From contig JAFRGD010000033.1 in assembly GCA_017433975.1 (NCBI GenBank), positions 1 through 64,000 of the forward strand: 64,000 nucleotides of DNA, given 5' to 3'. The notes below the pieces were generated by a model, which was given only the letters and a program-made list of their open reading frames with translations, had not been told where the DNA came from and made no database searches. A program made the translations under genes and the position numbers. Below, piece by piece: positions 35,601-42,127 of this stretch; position 1 is the first letter of the stretch, and each line of letters begins with the position of its first letter. The DNA comes from Mogibacterium sp. Lineage in GTDB: Bacteria; Bacillota; Clostridia; Peptostreptococcales; Anaerovoracaceae.

Positions 35601-37022
35601 CTGAGTAATAACAATAAACTATATACCGTACTGAAAATCGACGAGGGAACCAATCTCGGCGCAGCGCGGATCCGGATTCGTTCGCTCAAGGCGGCGCTCG
35701 AGGAGCGAGACAAGGCCGGCACCCTCCCGGAGGCGACCAACGAACCGTATGAGCGGAAGGTCTTCACCAAGGAGATGAAGCGCGAGGGCTATACGCTGCT
35801 CGTGCCGCAGATGTCGCCGATCCATTTCCAGTACTTTGAAGCGATCCTGCGGGCCGAAGGTTACCATGCGGAACTCCTACCGGAAGCGACCAAGAATTCC
35901 GAGGAAGAAGGCTTGCGGTACATCAATAACGACGCCTGCTATCCGACCATCGTTACGCTGGGGCAGATCATCTCCGCACTCAAATCCGGCAAATACGACC
36001 TGAACAAAGTTGGCGTCTTCATGTCGCAGACGGGCGGCGGATGCCGGGCGAGCAACTACGTTTCACTGCTCCGAAAGGCCCTCAAGGACCTCGGCATGGA
36101 GCAGGTTCCGGTCATTTCGTTCAACATGGCCGGGCTTGAGACCAACCCGGGCTTCAAGATCACGCCGCGGATGGCGATCCGCCTTATCTATGCGGTCCTT
36201 TACGGCGACCTCATCATGAAGTGCCTGTACCGCACCAGACCGTACGAAGTGGAGCCGGGGAGCGCCAACGCGCTGATGGACAGCTGGTACGACCGGATCA
36301 TCGACAACATCCTGACGCTCCGGATCGGTGAGTTCAAGCAGAACATTCAGGCGATCGTCAGGGAGTTTGATGCGCTACCGCTTCACGAGAACCTGCGCAA
36401 GCCGCGCGTCGGCATCGTCGGCGAGATCCTGGTGAAATACCACCCGAACGCGAACGACAATCTGGTCGACCTGATCGAGCGGGAAGGGGGAGAGGCGGTC
36501 GTACCGTCGCTGATCGACTTCTTCGAATACGGCATGGTGAATAAAGTCTTTAACTACAGATATCTGGCCGGCAGCCGTAAGGACATGATGTTCAACAAGG
36601 CCGCACTCCGGACGATCGAATATTTCCGCAAGACCGTCCGCGCCGCGTGCATGGAGAGCCGCCGCTTTACCGCGGACGAGTACATCGAGCACACCGCGTG
36701 GAAGGCGGAGGAGATCATTTCGGTCGGAAATCAGTGTGGCGAGGGGTGGCTCCTGACCGGCGAGATGGTCGATCTGATCGACGCGGGGGTGAAAAACATC
36801 CTTTGCCTGCAGCCGTTCGCTTGTTTACCAAATCATGTTACCGGTAAAGGCATGATCAAAGCGTTGCGGAACTACGATAAGGACGCGAATATCGTCGCCA
36901 TCGACTACGATCCGGGCGCGTCCAATGTCAATCAACTCAACCGAATCAAGATGATGATGGCCACAGCATTCAAGAATCTCGAAAAAGAGATGCAATCGGA
37001 GGAAGGAGAGAGAGCCGTATGA
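32679..37022 (+). CDS. Large 2-hydroxyacyl-CoA dehydratase activase-type ATPase with DUF2229
   Basis: The 1447-residue protein joins two BadF/BadG/BcrA/BcrD ATPase domains (LGIDVGSTTVKLILL at 4-18; FLGIDAGSTTTKAAII near 317-332), a DUF2229 region from about 665 (GIPRVLNMYEDYPFWHAFF) and a long C-terminal part like HgdB-type dehydratase subunits. Domain 2 keeps cysteines like those that hold the [4Fe-4S] cluster in HgdC activators (EACSSGCGSF and RCTVFMNSKV); domain 1 has TCAGGTGAF and RCGVFAKTD. Such fused proteins are common in Clostridia, but their substrate is unknown; electron donation for radical dehydration is an inference from HgdC. ATG 32679 has AAGGTGA. The stop overlaps ackA by four bases (ATGA). 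Confidence 0.88.
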   Translation: MFRLGIDVGSTTVKLILLDDEGQILYDRYERHMSNVFEKVEELLKDLMNERGDLELKAVITGSGGLSLANLFGIKFEQEVIACSKAVETLIPETDVAIELGGEDAKITFYGSTVEQRMNGTCAGGTGAFIDQMAVLLNTDLDGLNEAAKDYQIIYPIASRCGVFAKTDIQPLINDGARTADIAASIFQAVANQTISGLACGHPIRGHVAFLGGPLQYRSELRRRFIETLGLTDEEVIFPENAKYFVAIGAAYLADKEKTVVLSDLISAIETADPNAISGTKYLEPLFANEQEYLEFKERHARAKMERGDLSDAMGPLFLGIDAGSTTTKAAIIDRDKRLLFDHYQNNEGDPIEVVRNILKELYSKLPEQAYIGRAVVTGYGEGLIQAAFKIDAGEIETMAHYKAASQFLPGVTFILDIGGQDMKCMKIKDGAVSSIMLNEACSSGCGSFIETYAKSVDMTVPDFAYEALRSQNPVDLGTRCTVFMNSKVKQAQKEGASIADISAGLSYSVIKNALYKVIKLRNPEETGDKVVVQGGTFLNEAVLRSIELILGKNVIRPETSGLMGAYGAAIDACENYVSGQRSGILTRDALDTFSVRTTNARCGRCGNNCILTISRFSDGSRYVTGNRCEKGAGESAVYNDLPNLYKTKRDVLFERPVLAPEEARRGEIGIPRVLNMYEDYPFWHAFFTELGFRIVLSPFSNKAIYESGMDTISSDTACYPAKLVHGHIKWLVEHGVKRIFYPCINFETVEDRTAPNHYNCPVVASYPEVIDKNMAEYLCENGVEYYHPFVPFDNDERLTEEFVKFFSGTRQIDNASVKNIIKTYGLEDTREYGLFQMNISKSEVSAAIKAGRRAHADFKGEMRRQGDAALAFMADNEKKGVVLSGRPYHLDPEVNHGLDNIINQQDMVVLTEDSISWKIDTARPIRVLDQWMYHSRLYKAALFAGQRKDVELIQLNSFGCGLDAVTTDEVDELLSNNNKLYTVLKIDEGTNLGAARIRIRSLKAALEERDKAGTLPEATNEPYERKVFTKEMKREGYTLLVPQMSPIHFQYFEAILRAEGYHAELLPEATKNSEEEGLRYINNDACYPTIVTLGQIISALKSGKYDLNKVGVFMSQTGGGCRASNYVSLLRKALKDLGMEQVPVISFNMAGLETNPGFKITPRMAIRLIYAVLYGDLIMKCLYRTRPYEVEPGSANALMDSWYDRIIDNILTLRIGEFKQNIQAIVREFDALPLHENLRKPRVGIVGEILVKYHPNANDNLVDLIEREGGEAVVPSLIDFFEYGMVNKVFNYRYLAGSRKDMMFNKAALRTIEYFRKTVRAACMESRRFTADEYIEHTAWKAEEIISVGNQCGEGWLLTGEMVDLIDAGVKNILCLQPFACLPNHVTGKGMIKALRNYDKDANIVAIDYDPGASNVNQLNRIKMMMATAFKNLEKEMQSEEGERAV

Positions 37023-38251
37023 TCGTACTGGTCCTGAACTGCGGCAGTTCTTCGCTGAAATACCAACTGCTCGACATGGATACCGAGACCGTCCTCGCCA
37101 GAGGCCTGGTCGAACGGATCGGCCTGGAGGGTACCCGCATAAAATACGCCCGCGAAACCGACGGTTCGAACTATGAGAGTGAGATTCCGGCCAAAAGTCA
37201 CCGGGAGGCGATCGAGACCGTCCTCGAAATTTTGACGCGCGAAGACATCGGCGTTCTTTACGACCTCACCGAGATCGACGCGATCGGCCACCGGATCGTC
37301 AACGCCGGCGAGCATTATTCCGACAGCGTTATTATTGATGACGAAGTGCTTCATACGCTCGAGGGACTGACCGACCTCGCGCCGCTCCACAACCCGGCGG
37401 CGGTCAGCGGAATTAAGGCCTGCAGGGAACTGATGCCGGAAAAACCGATGACGGCGGTGTTCGACACGGCCTTTCATCAGACGATGCCGGCCGAGTCGTA
37501 TATCTACTCAATACCGTATGAGTACTACGAGAAGTATGGCATCCGTAAATACGGGTTTCACGGGACCAGCCACAAATACGTCGCGCAGCGCGCCGCGACC
37601 ATTCTCGGACGGCCGCTGGACGATCTGAAGCTGATCACCTGCCACCTCGGGAACGGCGCGTCCATCACGGCGATCCGGAACGGCAGGGTCTTCGAAACCA
37701 CGATGGGCTTCACGCCGCTCGCCGGCCTCGCGATGGGGACCCGCTGCGGCAACATCGACCCGTCCATCATCTTTTACATCGCCGAGAAAGAAGGGCGGTC
37801 CCTTAGTGAGATCGAAGAGATTCTGAACACAAAGTCCGGAATCCTCGGAATTTCCGGGATTTCTTCGGACTTCCGCGACGTCGAAAAGGCCGCGGAAGAG
37901 GGGAACGAACGAGCGGGCCTTGCGATCAAGGTTTATTCGCACCGCGTCCGCGCTTATATCGGGTCGTTCATCGCGCTGATGAACGGCGTCGACGCGATCG
38001 TCTTTACCGCGGGCGTCGGCGAGAACGACGCGAAAATGCGTTCCATCATCTGCCGGAACCTCGACAATCTCGGCGTCAATCTGGACGAGGTCAAGAACCT
38101 GATTCATACCAAGGCGGCAATCATCTCGGAGGATTATTCCCGGGTCAAGGTTCTTTACGTTCCGACCAACGAAGAACTCATGATTGCGCGCGACACAGTT
38201 GAGCTGCTGCACGGGGACGACGGCCTGCCACTGGAGTGGAAACCGGTTTGA
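37019..38251 (+). CDS. ackA: Acetate kinase
   Basis: AckA interconverts acetyl phosphate plus ADP with acetate plus ATP, the energy-yielding end of fermentation. The 410-residue protein has the ASKHA-fold signatures: N-terminal VLNCGSSSLKYQL (4-16), a FHGTSHKYV stretch near 180, HLGNGASITAI (about 207-217) and a C-terminal FTAGVGEND. No phosphotransacetylase gene is adjacent; instead it is coupled by a four-base overlap to the large activase. Confidence 0.96.
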   Translation: MIVLVLNCGSSSLKYQLLDMDTETVLARGLVERIGLEGTRIKYARETDGSNYESEIPAKSHREAIETVLEILTREDIGVLYDLTEIDAIGHRIVNAGEHYSDSVIIDDEVLHTLEGLTDLAPLHNPAAVSGIKACRELMPEKPMTAVFDTAFHQTMPAESYIYSIPYEYYEKYGIRKYGFHGTSHKYVAQRAATILGRPLDDLKLITCHLGNGASITAIRNGRVFETTMGFTPLAGLAMGTRCGNIDPSIIFYIAEKEGRSLSEIEEILNTKSGILGISGISSDFRDVEKAAEEGNERAGLAIKVYSHRVRAYIGSFIALMNGVDAIVFTAGVGENDAKMRSIICRNLDNLGVNLDEVKNLIHTKAAIISEDYSRVKVLYVPTNEELMIARDTVELLHGDDGLPLEWKPV

Positions 38252-38287
38252 TGGGAACGAGGCATCTGCAGGGCGATTCCGCGGGTG

Positions 38288-38316
38288 TTGAATTCATCAT
38301 TTACATGATGTATAAT
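38288..38316 (+). promoter_or_regulatory. Promoter of the yebC-family gene
   Basis: TTGAAT (38288-38293), a 17-base spacer and TATAAT (38311-38316). The spacer contains CATCAT (38295-38300) and ATGATG (38305-38310) as an inverted repeat around TTAC, a possible operator. Confidence 0.75.
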
Positions 38317-38354
38317 GTGACTGAGATTAATGATTAACAAGGAGGTACGTACCC

Positions 38355-39074
38355 ATGGGCAGACATGGTACCATTGCAGGCAGAAAATCAGCGCAGGACG
38401 CGAGACGTGCTGCGATGTTCACAAAATATACGCGGCAGATCATCGTCGCGGCCAAGGACGGCGGCGATCCGGACTTTAACCCTTCGCTCCGCGTGGCGAT
38501 CGACAAGGCCAAGGGCATCGGTATGCCGAACGACAACATCAACCGCGCGATCAAAAAGGGCACCGGCGAGCTCGCCGGCGAGTCCTACGAAGAGCTTTCG
38601 TTTGAAGGATACGGCACGTCCGGCGTCGCGATCATCGTCGAGGCGCTGACGGACAACAAGAACCGTACTGCAGCGTTCGTCCGGTCCATCTTCGATAAGA
38701 ACGGTGGTAACCTCGGTACGCCGGGCTGCGTCTCCTACATGTTCGATCGCAAGGGCGTCATCGTCGTAGAGAAAACTGACGATATCGACGAGGACACTAT
38801 CACGATGGACGCGCTGGACGCCGGCGCGGAAGACCTGATCGTCAACGAGGACAACTACGAGATCCGTACCGAGCCTTCTGACTATACGACTGTACTCGAG
38901 GCTGTCAAGGCGGCCGGCTATGAAGTCGTCGAGTCCGAGATCGAGTTCATCCCGTCCATGGAGGCCAACGTCACCGACGAGAGCGCGATCAAGTCGCTCA
39001 ACAAGCTGATCAACGCCCTCGAGGACAACGACGACGTGCAGAACGTACACTATAACTGCACACTGCCGGAATAA
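38355..39074 (+). CDS. yebC: YebC/PmpR/TACO1-family protein
   Basis: The 239-residue protein is full length for the family. It has the N-terminal MGRHGTIAGRKSAQDARRAA signature, IVAAKDGGDPDFNPSLRVAI and the NDNINRAIKKGTGE stretch (about 56-69). Some members act as DNA-binding regulators; the mitochondrial TACO1 and recent work on bacterial members point to translation, so the exact role is open. An AAGGAGGTACG site precedes the ATG. It has its own promoter and is followed by a structured RNA. Confidence 0.9.
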   Translation: MGRHGTIAGRKSAQDARRAAMFTKYTRQIIVAAKDGGDPDFNPSLRVAIDKAKGIGMPNDNINRAIKKGTGELAGESYEELSFEGYGTSGVAIIVEALTDNKNRTAAFVRSIFDKNGGNLGTPGCVSYMFDRKGVIVVEKTDDIDEDTITMDALDAGAEDLIVNEDNYEIRTEPSDYTTVLEAVKAAGYEVVESEIEFIPSMEANVTDESAIKSLNKLINALEDNDDVQNVHYNCTLPE

Positions 39075-39089
39075 AACTGATTTCACCTG

Positions 39090-39280
39090 TAGATGGTGAG
39101 ACAAACAGTGCACCGCACTCATAACACGAACGTATTCCTGGAATATGCGTTGGGTCTGTTTAATTGAACCTACACATACGCATCGGGATCCCGGGTTCGC
39201 GGCGGATGAAATGCCTCCATCGAGTGGACTTCAGCAAACCGAGACAGGGAGTACCCACCCTTATCTATTGATAGGGCGTC
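39090..39280 (+). ncRNA. ssrS: Structured non-coding RNA, probable 6S RNA
   Basis: The 343-base gap after yebC has no gene but folds by eye into one long rod. CACTC (39116-39120) pairs with GAGTG (39222-39226); CGAAC (39127-39131) with GTTCG (39195-39199); ATGCGT (39145-39150) with ACGCAT (39178-39183) under an apical loop. Between the first two helices is an asymmetric bubble: ATAACA on the 5' side and 22 bases with a small internal hairpin on the 3' side. That is the layout of 6S RNA, which binds sigma-70-type RNA polymerase. Sequence blocks are not certain, ends are approximate and no promoter is clear. Confidence 0.5.
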
Positions 39281-39313
39281 AATTAAAGACCTGACGGTAT
39301 TCCGGGTTTTTTT
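39259..39313 (+). terminator. Tandem hairpins and T run after the structured RNA
   Basis: CCTTATC (39259-39265) pairs with GATAGGG (39270-39276, one G-U). A second weak stem, ACCTG (39289-39293) with CGGGT (39303-39307), is followed by seven T residues to 39313. Confidence 0.65.
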
Positions 39314-39329
39314 GCGCCATTTCTTCTTA

Positions 39330-39359
39330 TTGACAGTTAAAAGACGCGTAAACTATAAT
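39330..39359 (+). promoter_or_regulatory. Promoter of the OPT transporter gene
   Basis: TTGACA (39330-39335), an 18-base spacer and TATAAT (39354-39359), about 59 bases ahead of the start codon. Confidence 0.78.
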
Positions 39360-39417
39360 TAACGCAGATGTGATTTCCCAACGGTTACACATACTATTTA
39401 CAAAGGATGGTACAGAA

Positions 39418-41031
39418 ATGAATAACAAGAGCAAATCTGATGGCAGATCACTGACCGTAAGGGGCCTCATCATCGGCAGCATCGGATCCGTGATCATCAC
39501 CATGAGCTCGATGTTCATCGCGCTCAAAATGAGTTCTCTGCCGTGGCCGATCATCTTCGTGGCCCTGGCGTCCATGTTCTCGCTCAAGGCTCTGGGCAAC
39601 ACCAATCTGCATGAGATCAACGTCACGCACACCGCGATGTCTGCCGGCGCCATGGTGTCCGGCGGCCTGGCGTTTACGATCCCGGGCATGTGGGTTGCAG
39701 CGGACCACCAGGAGCTGAACATTCCGGTCCTTCTCGCGATCTCGCTCGGCGGAACGGTTCTCGGACTGATCTTCACCGCGATGATCCGCAAGTATTTCAT
39801 TGAGACCAAGGACCTGAACTACCCGATGGGGCAGGCGGCGGCCGATACCCTCGTCGCGGGAGACGAGGGCGGCACCAAGGCAAAGATTCTCTTCGGGTCG
39901 ATGGGCGTCGTAGCGGTCTATACCGTGCTGCGCGACTGGTTCCAAAAGATCCCGGCGGTCTGGTTCAGTAAACGCATGGGGGCGTACGGTTCGTCAGCCG
40001 GCCTGTATTTCTCGCCGATGCTGATTGGAATCGGTTACATTCTGGGTCCGGTCATGATTGGCGTCTGGTTCATCGGCGCGCTGATCGGCGACGTCGGAAT
40101 CCTCCTGATCGGCCAGAAGTCCGGCCTGTTGGATCTTGTTACTGCAACAAATATTAAAGCTTCTCTCGGCATTGGCCTGATGGTCGGATCCGGTATCGGC
40201 ATCCTGATCAAAGGCATCCTGCCGAACCTCAAAGAGATCATCAAGGGTTCCCTCAGTAAAGACGGGAACGATGAACTCGTGGTCGGCGTCCGCCCGATGG
40301 CGGTCATCGCAGTTATCATAGCAGTCATCTTCTCGACGGTCTGCCACCTCGGCCCGATTGCTTCGATCATCACGATCCTCGGCGCGTGGCTCGCGACGTC
40401 GATGTCCGCGGAGTGTGTCGGCCAGACTGGCGTCAATCCGATGGAGATCTTCGGCATCCTCGTTCTGCTGCTCGTCCGCGCGATCACGTCGCTCGGCGGC
40501 CAGGAGATGTTCTACGTCGCTGCGATCGTGGCAGTTGCTGCAGGACTTGTTGGCGACGTCATGAACGACTTCAAGGCCGGGCACATCCTCGGAACCAACC
40601 ATCGCGACATGTGGATCAGCGAAGCCGTCGGCGGCATCCTCGGTGCGGTTGCGGCGGTCTTCACACTTGTCATTATCTATAAAGGGTACGGCGCGGGCGC
40701 AATCGGCGGCGAGCAGTTCCCGGCGGCGCAGGCCATGGCCGTCGCTTCGATGGTCAACGGGATCTCGCACATTCCGGCGTTCGTCATCGGCGTCATCGCA
40801 GCGGTAGTATTATATCTGCTGAACTTCCCGGTCATGACCCTCGGCCTCGGCGTCTACCTCCCGATGTACATGTCCTGCACGGCATTCCTCGGCGGCGCGC
40901 TCCGGTTCGTCCTGGACAAGGTCAAACCGGGTTCGGACGGGACCGGCAACATCATCGCTTCCGGCTGCCTCGGCGGCGAAGCGATCATCGGCGTCATCAT
41001 TTCCAGTATCCTGGCAATTCAGGCGATTTAG
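39418..41031 (+). CDS. OPT-family oligopeptide transporter
   Basis: This 537-residue integral membrane protein has about 13-14 hydrophobic segments from residue 17 on and fits the short bacterial branch of the OPT superfamily (EIN-VTHTAMSAGAMVSGGLAF region near 66-90; DLNYPMGQAAADTLVAG near 130-146). OPT proteins import small peptides or metal chelates by cation symport. The ATG at 39418 has AAAGGATGG before it; codons upstream to 39370 are not family-like. The P1-family peptidase gene follows after 52 bases, which favours a peptide substrate, but this is context only. Confidence 0.87.
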   Translation: MNNKSKSDGRSLTVRGLIIGSIGSVIITMSSMFIALKMSSLPWPIIFVALASMFSLKALGNTNLHEINVTHTAMSAGAMVSGGLAFTIPGMWVAADHQELNIPVLLAISLGGTVLGLIFTAMIRKYFIETKDLNYPMGQAAADTLVAGDEGGTKAKILFGSMGVVAVYTVLRDWFQKIPAVWFSKRMGAYGSSAGLYFSPMLIGIGYILGPVMIGVWFIGALIGDVGILLIGQKSGLLDLVTATNIKASLGIGLMVGSGIGILIKGILPNLKEIIKGSLSKDGNDELVVGVRPMAVIAVIIAVIFSTVCHLGPIASIITILGAWLATSMSAECVGQTGVNPMEIFGILVLLLVRAITSLGGQEMFYVAAIVAVAAGLVGDVMNDFKAGHILGTNHRDMWISEAVGGILGAVAAVFTLVIIYKGYGAGAIGGEQFPAAQAMAVASMVNGISHIPAFVIGVIAAVVLYLLNFPVMTLGLGVYLPMYMSCTAFLGGALRFVLDKVKPGSDGTGNIIASGCLGGEAIIGVIISSILAIQAI

Positions 41032-41083
41032 TCAGTCATTGTAAATAAACCATAGCGGTTGCAATAGAAAAGAGGATTATTTT

Positions 41084-42127
41084 ATGTTTCAAAAGATCGA
41101 AGTAACGGAGATCGGCGGGTTCCGGATCGGGAACGCGGACGACAGGCGCGCGGCTACTGGATGCACTGTCATTGTTTGTGAAAACGGTGCGGTCGCCGGT
41201 GTTGATGTCAGGGGCGGCGGACCTGCGACGCGCGAGACGGACCTTCTGCGGTCAGAGAATACCGTAGAGAGGATCAACGCGGTCGTCCTGAGCGGCGGCA
41301 GTGCCTTCGGCCTCGACGCGGCGTCAGGCGTCATGACGGAGCTTGAAAAGAGAGGCGCCGGCTTCCATCTCGGCGATATCACCGTACCGATCGTCTGCCA
41401 GGCGTCGCTCTTCGACCTCGCCGTCGGGGTTGCTGACGTCCGCCCGGACAAACTGATGGGTGCAAAGGCCGTCGAGAACGCTTACAAAGGCATCTTCAGC
41501 CACGGGAACTACGGCGCTGGCACCGGCGCTTCGGTCGGCAAATATTACGGAATGGACCGCGCGATGAAGACCGGTCTCGGTACCTACGCGTGCTCTGACG
41601 GGGAACTCGAGATCGGCGCGGTAACCGCTGTGAACGCGTATGCAGACGTTTACGACGTCAACGGACGGATCATCGCAGGCCTCCTGAACGAAGACCGCAC
41701 CGCCATCATGGGCTCGGTCGGACCGCTCAAGAACAGCGTCAAATACGTTCCGGTCCGCGAAGTCAATACGTTTGATTATCACGACGATCTCGCGGAGCTG
41801 TCCCACGAGCTCGGTTACAACGATGTATTCAACACGACGATCTGCTGCCTCGTAACGAACGCAAAGATGACCAAGTCGCAGTGCAACAAACTCGCGTCCA
41901 TTCTCCACGACGGGTATGCCCGCGCGATCAAGCCAGTCCACAGCACGGTCGACGGCGACACCATTTTCGTCATGACGACCGCCGAAGTCGACGTGAACTT
42001 CGACGCGTTTGCGGCGCTCGCGACCGACATCGTCCAGTACAGTATCATCGACGCGGCGCTCTCCGCGGAGGACGCGTTCGGTCTCTTATCGGCTTCCCAC
42101 TTTATCCGCAATGAGGTGAACAAATGA
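41084..42127 (+). CDS. P1-family (DmpA-like) peptidase/aminopeptidase
   Basis: The 347-residue protein belongs to the N-terminal-nucleophile P1 peptidase family that includes DmpA and beta-aminopeptidases. Visible blocks are RRAATGCTVIVCENGAVAGV (about 19-38), VVLSGGSAFGLDAASGV (about 66-82), HGNYGAGTGASVGK (about 141-154) and NTTICCLVTNAKMT near 246-259, where related enzymes cleave themselves to expose the nucleophile. No signal peptide is seen, so it should be cytoplasmic and could process peptides imported by the OPT protein. It overlaps polA by four bases. Confidence 0.88.
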   Translation: MFQKIEVTEIGGFRIGNADDRRAATGCTVIVCENGAVAGVDVRGGGPATRETDLLRSENTVERINAVVLSGGSAFGLDAASGVMTELEKRGAGFHLGDITVPIVCQASLFDLAVGVADVRPDKLMGAKAVENAYKGIFSHGNYGAGTGASVGKYYGMDRAMKTGLGTYACSDGELEIGAVTAVNAYADVYDVNGRIIAGLLNEDRTAIMGSVGPLKNSVKYVPVREVNTFDYHDDLAELSHELGYNDVFNTTICCLVTNAKMTKSQCNKLASILHDGYARAIKPVHSTVDGDTIFVMTTAEVDVNFDAFAALATDIVQYSIIDAALSAEDAFGLLSASHFIRNEVNK

